Assembly: GCA_019245455.1 (NCBI GenBank)
Contig: JAFARM010000162.1
Location: 1 to 12,917 of the forward strand
From: Sphingomonadaceae bacterium
GTDB taxonomy: Bacteria > Pseudomonadota > Alphaproteobacteria > Sphingomonadales > Sphingomonadaceae
Length of the DNA stretch: 12,917 nt
Direction of reading: 5' to 3'
Shown: in pieces, positions 1 through 6,456 of the stretch
Layout: the number at the start of each line of letters is the position of its first letter
Numbering within the stretch: the stretch's first letter is position 1
Made by a program: the position numbers and the translations under genes
Notes under the pieces: model-generated
Told to the model about the DNA's origin: nothing
What the model saw: the letters and a program-made list of their open reading frames with translations, nothing else
Databases searched by the model: none

Positions 1-176
1 GACGGCGCGGCCGTCGTCAGCGCGGTACCCTGGTTGCTGAACGCCGTCTTCATGCTGCCACCAAACGCGGTGACGGCGGCGATGACGAAGCCACCGAGGA
101 CGGCGACGAGCAGCGCGTATTCGGCCGCCGAGGCGCCCGACTGGTCCTTCTTGATCGAACGAAGAAGCTTGATCAT
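1..176 (-). CDS. flp: Flp-family type IVb pilin, partial (downstream copy)
   Basis: This is a small pilin subunit of the Tad (tight adherence) pilus. The ATG is at 176 and the C-terminal end runs off the left edge, leaving 58 codons visible. The product begins MIKLLRSIKKDQSGASAAEY. It shows the Flp signature: a short basic leader, Gly14 as the probable prepilin peptidase cleavage point, then Glu19-Tyr20, followed by a single hydrophobic helix (about residues 21-38). It differs from the neighbouring copy at 290-484 by only two visible residues (Ile8 for Leu8, Leu27 for Ile27). An AGGGG ribosome binding site lies about 8 bases upstream of the start. It lies 113 bp downstream of the other copy on the same strand, so the two are probably co-transcribed. 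Family assignment is firm; which copy is the main pilin is unknown. Confidence 0.9.
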   Translation of the reverse strand, partial: MIKLLRSIKKDQSGASAAEYALLVAVLGGFVIAAVTAFGGSMKTAFSNQGTALTTAAP

Positions 177-289
177 GTCATTCCCCTGTTGACCGGCTAA
201 GTCCGGCAAAGCTGATGTCAGGCGTTCAAAGGATTGCGCGTCCGCTCAACTGCGTTCGCAAGTCGCGCGATCCCTCCTTCAGGCCTGCT

Positions 290-484
290 TTACTGCGACG
301 CGTAGGTCGACGGCGCGGCCGTCGTCAGCGCGGTACCCTGGTTGCTGAACGCCGTCTTCATGCTGCCACCAAACGCGGTGACGGCGGCGATGACGAAGCC
401 GCCGATGACGGCGACGAGCAGGGCGTATTCGGCCGCCGAGGCGCCCGACTGGTCCTTCTTGAGTGAACGAAGAAGTTTGATCAT
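290..484 (-). CDS. flp: Flp-family type IVb pilin (complete upstream copy)
   Basis: This 64-residue protein is of normal size for an Flp pilin, the major subunit of the thin fibres made by Tad secretion machinery. It has a basic N-terminus (KLLRSLKKDQ), Gly14 followed by ASAAEY with the conserved Glu19-Tyr20 of the type IVb prepilin cleavage region, and a hydrophobic stretch of about 18 residues ending in AAVTAFGG. A mature tail rich in small and polar residues follows. An AGGGG ribosome binding site precedes the ATG at 484. A perfect 6-bp GCCGGC stem with a TGAA loop lies in the 5' leader at about 502-517. The gene is a near-perfect tandem duplicate of the partial gene at 1-176, and it diverges from the tadE/tadG pair on the other strand, which supplies pseudopilins of the same pilus. 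Confidence 0.92.
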   Translation of the reverse strand: MIKLLRSLKKDQSGASAAEYALLVAVIGGFVIAAVTAFGGSMKTAFSNQGTALTTAAPSTYASQ

Positions 485-875
485 CTGACGTACCCCTATT
501 CGGCCGGCTGAAGCCGGCGTTGCTTCTACCCGCCCGTGACAACGGGCGAAGACTGGCAGAACGGATACTTGGCGGCCCGCGGCGAATACGCGGCGACCCC
601 AAGCCCGTCGTTCGTCTCAAGGTCGGGTTAGTAACGACTCCAATATGGTGCAAGAAGATTTTTCACATTTTGGGTTAACGTCGTACCCCTGTTGCCGCTT
701 TGCCGCAGGCGGTAACAACCCTGACCCGCGGCTGAATCGGCTAAGCGCTTGATTCGTGACGACTTAACCGATCAGCAGCATCGGTGGGCAGACCGCGAAC
801 GGCGGGGGAACTGTCTGGCTTGCAAATCATTACTGCCGGGTATAGAGCGGCCCGTCGTCGTTACTGGAGTCTCCG
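485..875. other. divergent intergenic region between flp and tadE
   Basis: There is no convincing gene in these 391 bases. The region separates the minus-strand pilin genes from plus-strand tadE/tadG and must hold control signals for both. Its centre (about 640-690) is AT-richer than the surroundings, with T-runs at 659-663 and 669-672, as expected for a promoter zone. On the minus strand TTGCAC occurs just upstream of the flp leader (about 649-654), but no clear -10 element accompanies it. Short open frames here lack Flp, Tad or any other recognisable features. Confidence 0.5.
820..846 (+). promoter_or_regulatory. possible sigma70-type promoter for tadE/tadG
   Basis: TTGCAA (820-825) and TATAGA (841-846) are arranged as -35 and -10 elements about 30 bp before the tadE start. 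The 15-bp spacing is shorter than ideal and both boxes match consensus at only four of six positions, so this is a weak call based on position and resemblance. Confidence 0.25.
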
Positions 876-1316
876 GTGATCCTGCGTTGCATGATGGTTA
901 ACGCCCGGACGGTGGTCGCGCGACGCGACGGCCTTGCCGCGGCCGAATTCGCGCTGATGCTGCCGATGCTGCTGATCATGATCTTCGGGACGATGCAGAT
1001 GTCGCTGATGATGTATTCGTACAACACGATGGTCAGCGTCGCGCGCGACACGGCGCGGTCGATGGCGGTGTGCACCGTCACCGATTCCACGACGGCGTAC
1101 CAGAACGCGCAGCAGTCGCGTCCGCCGTGGCTGACCGAGAACGACTGGCACGTGACGCCGACGATCCCGATCGGCCAGGGCGACGTGTCGATGACGATCA
1201 CGGTCGACGCGGCCAAGGCCGGCGTGCTCAACTATCTGCCGATCCACTTCGGCGACCTGACGACGACGGTCGTCATGCGCAAGGAGCCGCTCGCCTTCGG
1301 GGCCGGCTCGTGCTGA
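876..1316 (+). CDS. tadE: TadE-like pseudopilin
   Basis: This is a 146-residue minor pilin-like protein of the Tad pilus system. It is normally processed by the prepilin peptidase and anchored in the inner membrane, where TadE-type proteins help pilus assembly. The N-terminus has the diagnostic TadE pattern: Arg-Arg-Asp-Gly (16-19), then LAAAEFAL with Glu24, running into a Met/Leu-rich transmembrane helix (about 20-45). A periplasmic domain follows with two cysteines (Cys71 region and Cys146). I chose the GTG at 876 because GGAG lies six bases upstream (866-869). The ATGs at 891 and 894 are possible alternatives and would only shorten the leader. The 3' end overlaps the next gene, which suggests translational coupling. 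The family is clear; the split between TadE and other pseudopilin names is less certain. Confidence 0.85.
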   Translation: MILRCMMVNARTVVARRDGLAAAEFALMLPMLLIMIFGTMQMSLMMYSYNTMVSVARDTARSMAVCTVTDSTTAYQNAQQSRPPWLTENDWHVTPTIPIGQGDVSMTITVDAAKAGVLNYLPIHFGDLTTTVVMRKEPLAFGAGSC

Positions 1317-2347
1317 GCCTGGGGATGCTTCGCCGGCTGGCGCGCGACCGGCGCGGCGTCGCCGCCTTCCTGACGGCGGTGTCGCTGCCCGTGCTGCTGC
1401 TGGGCATGGCCTATGCCGTCGAGAACTCGCTGGCGCAGGACCGCAACGCCCAGCTGCAGGCGGTCGCCGACGCCGCCGCCGGGGGTGCGCGCCAGGTGTT
1501 CGACAGCTTCACGCCGAGCCCGCAGGGACCGCCGATCGTCGAGGCCAAGCGCATCGCCGCGCTGAACTCGCCGGCGGCCTCCGTCACCGACGCCGACGTC
1601 AAGGAAGGCTGGTGGGACATCACCAAGCGCAGCAGCCTGACGCAGGACCAGTTCACCGGCCCGATCGCCGGCCAGACCGGCCTGCCGTTCAGCAATGCGG
1701 TGCGCGTCACCGCGCACATCGAGCATCCGATCGGCCTCGCGCGGCTGCTCGGCATCAGCAGCGTCCATCTGTCGAAGACGGCGACGGCGTACAAGTGCTC
1801 GAACCTCGACTATCCGCTGACGCTGATCCCCGACGACGTGCCGGCGCCGTCGCTGCCGGTCATCTATATGTCGTGGGCGACGCCGGGGCACAGCGCCGAC
1901 ACCAGCTATTACTACGAGCAGCCCGACGGCACGCGGAACCCGGTGTTCAAGTTCTATTCGCCTTACGATGGCGAGGACGTGTCGTTCGTGCTGTGGATGA
2001 GCAACGGCTACGGGCTGCAGGTGGACACGTACTGCCGCGGCACGTTCCTCGTCTCGCCGGCGGAGTTCGACAGCCGCAACTTCCACAACTGGGACGGCAG
2101 CCCGGTGACGATCACCGGCTATGTCCTGCGCGGATCGACCAACAACAGCTTCGAGGTCTATCCCGACCAGCAGAACTATCCGTTCGCGCAGCAGCCGACG
2201 CCGTACAATACCAAGAACGAAGTGCCGACGCCGCAGTACACGCTGTCGAAGATCAAGACGACGCCGTATCCCAGCGCCAACGGCATCCACTACTGGGCGT
2301 CGGAGGGCAACCCGACGCCGGACCGGCGCGCGCTGCTGGTGCGGTAG
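1310..2347 (+). CDS. tadG: TadG-like pilus assembly protein
   Basis: This is a 345-residue membrane-anchored protein of the TadE/TadG class. It begins with a basic segment (RRLARDRRG, residues 8-16) followed by one transmembrane helix (about 17-37) that leads into VENSLAQDRNAQLQAVADAAA. That is the usual Tad N-terminal pattern in which the helix is followed by an alanine-rich helix of the A-D-A-A-A-L-A type. The remaining 290 residues are extracytoplasmic, rich in Tyr, Pro and Thr, and resemble no domain I recognise; I see no von Willebrand A motif. The GTG at 1310 overlaps the tadE stop by 7 bases and has GGGG about seven bases upstream. An ATG at 1325 is an alternative start. The gene is co-transcribed with tadE and is followed by a perfect palindrome that may end the transcript. 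Confidence 0.75.
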   Translation: MLSLGMLRRLARDRRGVAAFLTAVSLPVLLLGMAYAVENSLAQDRNAQLQAVADAAAGGARQVFDSFTPSPQGPPIVEAKRIAALNSPAASVTDADVKEGWWDITKRSSLTQDQFTGPIAGQTGLPFSNAVRVTAHIEHPIGLARLLGISSVHLSKTATAYKCSNLDYPLTLIPDDVPAPSLPVIYMSWATPGHSADTSYYYEQPDGTRNPVFKFYSPYDGEDVSFVLWMSNGYGLQVDTYCRGTFLVSPAEFDSRNFHNWDGSPVTITGYVLRGSTNNSFEVYPDQQNYPFAQQPTPYNTKNEVPTPQYTLSKIKTTPYPSANGIHYWASEGNPTPDRRALLVR

Positions 2348-2373
2348 GGGCGGGGCGCCTACAAGCTTACTCT

Positions 2374-2444
2374 CGTCATCCCCGCGCAAGCGGGGACCCA
2401 TCTCCAGCGGCCGGAGATGGGTCCCCGCTTGCGCGGGGATGACG
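2374..2444. repeat. 71-bp perfect palindromic repeat (REP-like)
   Basis: Two perfectly complementary 32-bp arms (2374-2405 and 2413-2444) flank a 7-base loop, AGCGGCC. The arms begin CGTCATCCCCGCG and end CATCTCC. Palindromes of the form CGTCATCCCCGC...GCGGGGATGACG are familiar as dispersed intergenic repeats in sphingomonads and other proteobacteria. It lies 26 bp after the tadG stop and about 90 bp before the next gene, where the RNA hairpin could also terminate or protect the upstream transcript. No T-run follows, so it is not a classical intrinsic terminator. Confidence 0.85.
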
Positions 2445-2537
2445 GTCCTTGGGGCCCCATGACCGTTCCGTGACGGCATTGACCCGGCGGCGGCGGCTGG
2501 CCTAGGCGCGCAAGCGACCCCCTTGGAGACCCCGCCG

Positions 2538-3524
2538 ATGCGCCTGACGTTCCTCGCCGCCGCCGCCCTGATCGGCACCGCCGCCGCCGCGCAGAGCGTC
2601 GTCCAGCGCATCGCCGTGCCCGACGGCGGCTGGGACTATGTCAGCTTCGACCCCACCAGCCACCGCGTCTTCGTCGGCCGCTCCGACGGCGTGCTGACGG
2701 TCGATGTGACGAGCGGCAAGGTGACGCCGCAGCTCGTCGCCGCGACGCGGACGCACGCGGCGCTGGCGCTCGGCGACACCGGGCTGGGCGCGGTGACGAG
2801 CACGGCGGCGGGCGGCGTCATCCTGTTCGACGGGGCGACCGGCGCGGTCAAGGCGACGCTGCCGACCGGGCCGAAGCCCGACGCGGCGCTGTTCGACGCG
2901 CGCACGAAGACGCTGCTGGTGCTCGACAACAAGGTCGGCACGGTGACGATGATCGATCCGGTCGCGGCCAAGGTGACGGGCACGGTCAGCACCGGCACCG
3001 GCGGCGTCGGCGCGCTCGAATCGGGCGCGCTCGACGGCCGCGGCCACCTGTTCGTGACGGTCGAGGACGGCGGCGAGATCGCCGACATCGACCTCGCCGC
3101 AAAGACCGTCGCCCGCCGCATCAAGCTCGCCGGCTGCGACGAGCCGGGCGGGCTGACGCTGACCAAGGCCGGCGTGCTGATCGCGTCGTGCGCCAACCGC
3201 GTCGCCAAGGTCGTCGATGCGAAGACGGGGGCGGCGCTGGGCGACCTCGCCATCGGCAATGGCCCCGACCAGGCGGCGTACGACCCGGCGCGCGACCGGG
3301 CCTACATCCCGACCGGGCGCGACGGCATGGTAACGGTGATCGACACCAGCGCCCGGATGCCGCGGGTCATCGCCACCGTCCCCGGCCAGCAGGGCGCGCG
3401 CGGCGGCGCGGTCGACCCGGCGACGGGCACGCTGTGGACCATCGCGGCGAAGTACGAGCCGGCGGCGGCGGGGCAGCGGCCGAAGGCGGTCCCCGGCAGC
3501 GTCGAAGTGATCGGCATCAAGTGA
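2538..3524 (+). CDS. exported YncE-like beta-propeller protein
   Basis: This is a 328-residue protein with a Sec signal peptide (MRLTFLAAAALIGTAAAAQS, cleavage near residue 19). It is followed by a series of short repeated blade-like units in which hydrophobic strands alternate with Asp/Gly turns: the YVSFDPTSHRVFVGR, ALFDARTKTLLVLDN and AAYDPARDRAYIPTGRDGMVTVID segments. This is the pattern of YncE/YVTN-type seven-bladed propellers, which are periplasmic or secreted and of mostly unknown function. Two cysteines (in the CDEPGG and ASCANR segments) could form a disulfide after export. I chose the ATG at 2538 because GGAG lies ten bases upstream (2525-2528) and because the signal peptide starts there. 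The stop overlaps the GTG of the next gene by four bases (GTGA), so the pair is co-translated. The fold is fairly sure; the ligand or partner is unknown. Confidence 0.8.
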   Translation: MRLTFLAAAALIGTAAAAQSVVQRIAVPDGGWDYVSFDPTSHRVFVGRSDGVLTVDVTSGKVTPQLVAATRTHAALALGDTGLGAVTSTAAGGVILFDGATGAVKATLPTGPKPDAALFDARTKTLLVLDNKVGTVTMIDPVAAKVTGTVSTGTGGVGALESGALDGRGHLFVTVEDGGEIADIDLAAKTVARRIKLAGCDEPGGLTLTKAGVLIASCANRVAKVVDAKTGAALGDLAIGNGPDQAAYDPARDRAYIPTGRDGMVTVIDTSARMPRVIATVPGQQGARGGAVDPATGTLWTIAAKYEPAAAGQRPKAVPGSVEVIGIK

Positions 3525-4441
3525 GCCGCCTGACCCTCGACCGCCGCGCGCTGCTCGGTGCGGTGCCGCTCGCCGCGCTTGCCCCCCGCGCGCTCGCCGC
3601 CGAGGCTCCGCTGCGTTTCGTCGCGGTCGGCGACTGGGGCCGCGACGGCGCGTCGCACCAGCGCGACGTCGCCGCCGTGATGGGTGCGGCGGCGGCGGCG
3701 ACGGGCAGCGCCTTCACGGTGTCGACGGGCGACAATTTCTACGAAAACGGCGTGACCAGCGCCACCGACCCGCAGTGGAAGTCGTCGTTCGAGGACGTCT
3801 ACACCCACCCAGCGCTGCAGGGCCGCTGGTACGCCGTGCTCGGCAACCACGACTATCGCGGCACCCCGCAGGCCGAGGTCGATTATGCCGCGACGAGCCC
3901 GCGCTGGTTCATGCCCGCGCGCTATTACACGGCGTCGCCGGCGCCGCACGTCGACCTGTTCTTCCTCGACACCTCGCCCGTCGTGCAGAGCTACCGTGCC
4001 AAGGTCCACAGCCGCATCGCCGAGAACGTCGCCTCGCAGGACGTCGGCGCGCAGCTCGCCTGGCTCGACGCGGCGCTGGGCAAATCGACCGCGGCGTGGA
4101 AGATCGTCGTCGGCCACCACACGATCCGCTCGGGCGGCAGCGAGCACGGCGACACGCCGGAGATGGTGGCGCAGGTCCTGCCGATCCTCAAGCGGCGCGG
4201 GGTGCAGCTGTACCTCAACGGCCACGAGCACGACCTGCAGCACATCGCCCGCGACGGCATGAACTTCGTCTGCTCGGGCGCGGGGTCGGAGGTGCGGCCG
4301 ACCGGCAATGTCGAGGGGACGAAGTTCGCCCTCAGCCGCTCGGGGTTCGCGACGTTCGCCGTGGCGCGCGATGCGCTCGACCTCGAGATGCGCGATTACA
4401 CCGGCGCGAGCGTCTACGGCACGACGATCGGGCGGGCGTAG
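3521..4441 (+). CDS. Tat-exported purple-acid-phosphatase-like metallophosphoesterase
   Basis: This 306-residue phosphoesterase resembles tartrate-resistant acid phosphatase (ACP5 type), a two-metal enzyme that hydrolyses phosphomonoesters. The N-terminus (SRLTLDRRALLGAVPLAALA) has twin arginines at 8-9 before a hydrophobic stretch ending in ALA, which suggests Tat export to the periplasm. The metal-binding motifs appear in the family order: GDWG (Asp38), GDNFYENG (Asp71, Tyr74), GNHDY (Asn109, His110), GHHT (His199) and NGHEHDLQ (His235, His237). All ligand residues expected for the family are present. Tyr74 matches the charge-transfer tyrosine of purple acid phosphatases. The start is the GTG at 3521, which overlaps the stop of the propeller gene. 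That coupling suggests that the two exported proteins act together, but the substrate cannot be read from the sequence. Confidence 0.88.
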   Translation: MSRLTLDRRALLGAVPLAALAPRALAAEAPLRFVAVGDWGRDGASHQRDVAAVMGAAAAATGSAFTVSTGDNFYENGVTSATDPQWKSSFEDVYTHPALQGRWYAVLGNHDYRGTPQAEVDYAATSPRWFMPARYYTASPAPHVDLFFLDTSPVVQSYRAKVHSRIAENVASQDVGAQLAWLDAALGKSTAAWKIVVGHHTIRSGGSEHGDTPEMVAQVLPILKRRGVQLYLNGHEHDLQHIARDGMNFVCSGAGSEVRPTGNVEGTKFALSRSGFATFAVARDALDLEMRDYTGASVYGTTIGRA

Positions 4442-4444
4442 TTT

Positions 4445-4584
4445 CTCCCCGGAACGGGGAGGTGGCACCGCGCAGCGGTGACGGAGGGGCCGCTCGCCAC
4501 GAGCAAGCCGGACGTCGCGTGGCGACCGGCCCCTCCACCACGCCGCTGAAGAAGCGGCGCGGTCCCCCTCCCCGTTCCGGGGAG
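4445..4584. repeat. 140-bp imperfect inverted-repeat element
   Basis: The two ends are identical 18-base inverted sequences (CTCCCCGGAACGGGGAGG and its complement). Each end is itself a small hairpin (CTCCCC, five bases, GGGGAG). Further in, GGAGGGGCCG and TCGCCACG recur in inverted orientation, so the whole element can fold into a long branched hairpin. The layout is that of a non-autonomous, MITE- or REP-like intergenic repeat common in sphingomonad genomes. It fills almost the whole gap between two convergent genes (stops at 4441 and 4587) and could end transcription from both sides. Confidence 0.75.
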
Positions 4585-4586
4585 GA

Positions 4587-5348
4587 TCAATTATCCCCGA
4601 AAATACTCCCCAGCAGCCCGCCCACCGCCGCCGCGCCGACCGCCGTGCCGACGTTGCCGCCGCCGCGCGGGGCGTCGCCGCGGGGCAGGTAGCGGGCGAT
4701 CTCTTCCGCCAGGTTGATGATCGGCATCGACTGCAGCCAGACCTTGCCCGGCCCGGTCAGCGTCGCCAGGAACAGGCCCTCGCCGCCGAACAGGATGTTG
4801 CGGAAGCCGCGCATCAGCTGGATGTCGATGTCGACCGTCGGCTCCTGCATCCCGACATGGCCGGCGTGGACGTACAGCCGCTCGCCGGGGGAGAGCGTCT
4901 TCTCGACCACCTCGCCCGACAGGTCGAGGAAGACCATGCCCGGCCCGGTCACCCGCTGCATGATGAAGCCCTCGCCGGCGAAGAAGCCCGCGCCGAGCCG
5001 CTGCTGGAAGGCGATGTCGAGCGTCACCGACGATTCGGCGCACAGGAACGTCTCCTTGCGGCACAGTACGCTCTGCCCGGTGACGAGCTGCAGCGCGACG
5101 ATCTGGCCGGGGAAGCGCGGCGCGAACGCGACCATGCCGTCGCCGTCGGCAAGGAACTCGGTGATGAACAGCCCGCCGCCGCTGACCGCGCGCTTCAGGC
5201 CGGCGAACAGCCCGCCGCCGGTGTGCGTGTCCATGCGGATGCCGTCGGTCATCCACGCCATCGTCGCCGTCTGGCTGAACAGCCGCTCGCCGCGGGCGAG
5301 CTCGATCTCGACCGTCTGCATGGTGGTGCCGCTGATGTCGTAGCGCAT
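4587..5348 (-). CDS. AIM24 / TIGR00266 family protein
   Basis: This 253-residue protein is of the usual length for the bacterial AIM24-like family (TIGR00266), which has a beta-helical or barrel-like fold and no proven bacterial role. The family pattern is visible: MRYDISGTTMQTVEIELARGERLFSQTATMAWM at the start, a Gly-rich block around residues 44-66 (GGGLFAGLKRAVSGGGLFITEF), a middle section with GPGMVFLDLSGEV, and GGEGLFLATLTGPGKVWLQSMP near residues 190-210. The tail (about 225-253) is Gly/Ala-rich (GGGNVGTAVGAAAVGGLLG), which might be membrane-active or simply flexible. No signal peptide is present. AGGAC lies about 10 bases before the ATG at 5348. It is convergent with the phosphatase gene across the 140-bp repeat. 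The family assignment is confident, the function is not. Confidence 0.88.
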   Translation of the reverse strand: MRYDISGTTMQTVEIELARGERLFSQTATMAWMTDGIRMDTHTGGGLFAGLKRAVSGGGLFITEFLADGDGMVAFAPRFPGQIVALQLVTGQSVLCRKETFLCAESSVTLDIAFQQRLGAGFFAGEGFIMQRVTGPGMVFLDLSGEVVEKTLSPGERLYVHAGHVGMQEPTVDIDIQLMRGFRNILFGGEGLFLATLTGPGKVWLQSMPIINLAEEIARYLPRGDAPRGGGNVGTAVGAAAVGGLLGSIFGDN

Positions 5349-6354
5349 GGGCCGAGGTCCTGCCGATGGTGTATGATGACGCTATAGCAGGGGCAGCCGC
5401 CGCGGCAAAGCCACGTCGTCGGACGGCGCGCGACGGCAGGGCCCCCGCAGTCGCCGGCCTGGCTCGCGCAGGTGGGCAGATAGTGTCGCTATCTGCGCGC
5501 CGCGGGTATGTCGTGATGGCGCGACAGGAGCCTACCGTCCCCAGTCCAGCTTGACTCAATCAAGCCTAAGCGACTGTTCCAATAAGCATGGTATGGAGCG
5601 ACCGAGCCGCGCAGGCTCGCGTCATCCCACGCGTCCGACACATCCCGTGGGACTGGGCGGGGACCTACCCAACCTCGCGCGGCTGGCCATGCTTCGCTTG
5701 ATCCGGTGACGACCCCGGCGCGCGGCGCGACTACCTTAGCGGCGGCTCGACCGACGCGACGACGCCATGCACCGGCTCGGTTCGCGCGAAGCTCGCCAAC
5801 GCCGCTCCGGTCCGCGTGTCCCCGGCGACAAGAACGATGAAGCCGGTTGTACACGCCAGCCCGCTCGACGCCAGTATGACCTCGCCGTTCAGCCGCGTGC
5901 TACGCGCCACGATCACCTCATCCCGGCAAAGGTGGCGACGTCAGCGTCGTGACCTCGTTCCAAGCAGATCGACGTGAAACGGGTTTCGCCAACGTGATAG
6001 AACAACTGATTATTTGTGAAGAGCAGAGCGAGGCAGGCGGGTTAAGAACTGTTCTGCGAGTAATAATTAACAGACTCGACCATATATTGCGTAAAGTCGC
6101 AAACCAGAAATCTTGCTACATCAGCTTCCGCGATCTGACGCTATTCTTTTGCCCAGCGTCCCGCTCTGTACAGTCAATCTTTCTGCCGCAGTTGCTAAGT
6201 CGAGCCGCCAAGGAATGTCAAGATATAAGTCTGCACAATGAGTTGCAGACCAGATTGAAGCGGAAGGCGTCATCCGGAGCAGCCATTGCAGCTTCCGGCG
6301 CATCGCGCCGGCCGCCTACAGGACTCGACACAGCCGGATTATGTAGGCGGCACC
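5349..6354. other. 1-kb region without a convincing gene, upstream of the CRISPR array
   Basis: No open frame here has recognisable motifs, a good ribosome binding site or family resemblance. The left part (5349-5960) is GC-rich. It contains two small perfect hairpins, GCAGATAG/CTATCTGC (5476-5483 and 5489-5496) and GCTTGA/TCAAGC (5549-5554 and 5560-5565). A 61-codon minus-strand frame (5731-5916, GTG start) is the most protein-like piece but unsupported. The right part (about 5985-6290) is clearly AT-richer than the rest of the window, with segments such as TAATAATTAA (6061-6070). It may be the array's upstream control region or a decayed insertion. A 10-bp inverted repeat sits at the array boundary. 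I see no tRNA or tracrRNA. Confidence 0.5.
6311..6351. repeat. 10-bp inverted repeat flanking the array's left end
   Basis: GCCGCCTACA (6311-6320) and TGTAGGCGGC (6342-6351) are perfect complements separated by 21 bases, ending three bases before the first CRISPR repeat. The left arm reads like the CRISPR repeat core with its middle removed (GCCGCC joined to TACA), so it may be a remnant of an older repeat. It could also be a boundary hairpin. The structure is plain; the meaning is a guess. Confidence 0.5.
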
Positions 6355-6390
6355 CCCGCGGATTGCGACCGCCTCTCGTTTTGCTACACC
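6355..6390 (+). repeat. degenerate terminal CRISPR repeat
   Basis: This first repeat differs from the other 33 at three of 36 positions: position 1 (C for G), position 3 (C for T) and position 14 (A for G). The last change destroys the GCGGCCGC palindrome. It is the only variant repeat, at the end farthest from cas1-cas2. It marks the older end of the array, which here is the transcription-upstream end. Confidence 0.9.
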
Positions 6391-6428
6391 CGACCGAATA
6401 GCCGTAGGCGCGGAGCAGCTGCTGCGGA

Positions 6429-6456
6429 TTGCGGCCGCCTCTCGTTTTGCTACACC
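6429..6456 (+). promoter_or_regulatory. possible promoter carried inside each CRISPR repeat (repeat 2 shown)
   Basis: Each repeat carries TTGCGG (repeat positions 9-14), a 16-bp gap, and TACACC (31-36) preceded by TG one base upstream, which is an extended -10 arrangement (TGCTACACC). In Neisseria type II-C arrays, extended -10 promoters of the form TGnTACAAT at the repeat's end drive each crRNA separately. This repeat ends in a related but weaker form. The same signal would occur 34 times along the array. This is resemblance plus analogy, not proof. Confidence 0.35.

Larger units (their letters stand above)
1..484. repeat. tandem duplication of the flp gene (units 1-176 and 309-484)
   Basis: Positions 1-176 and 309-484 are almost identical at an offset of 308 bp, with only scattered substitutions such as those around 101-107 versus 409-415 and 154-170 versus 462-478. 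The intergenic parts have diverged more than the coding parts, although both keep the AGGGG ribosome binding site. This is a recent or gene-conversion-maintained tandem duplication of a pilin gene. More copies may lie to the left of the window. Confidence 0.85.

Noticed and set aside
2523..2537. TTG at 2523 as the start of the propeller gene
   Set aside because: It would include the ribosome binding site GGAG in the coding region; the ATG at 2538 gives a proper signal peptide.
1232..2611. 459-codon minus-strand frame opposite tadG
   Set aside because: Arg/Ala/His-rich composition typical of antisense frames, and it passes through the 71-bp palindrome.
5731..5916. 61-codon minus-strand frame (GTG start) with a hydrophobic segment
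   Set aside because: No ribosome binding site, family motif or neighbour supports it, and short open frames are common in GC-rich DNA.
6040..6121. Possible minus-strand tracrRNA starting TGTAGCAA
   Set aside because: Only about eight bases match the anti-repeat. The next part should read AACGAGAGGCGG but does not, and no terminator follows.
5949..6401. 150-codon plus-strand frame from a GTG
   Set aside because: It runs into the first CRISPR repeat, has no good ribosome binding site and no recognisable features. The first part lies in the AT-richer non-coding stretch.
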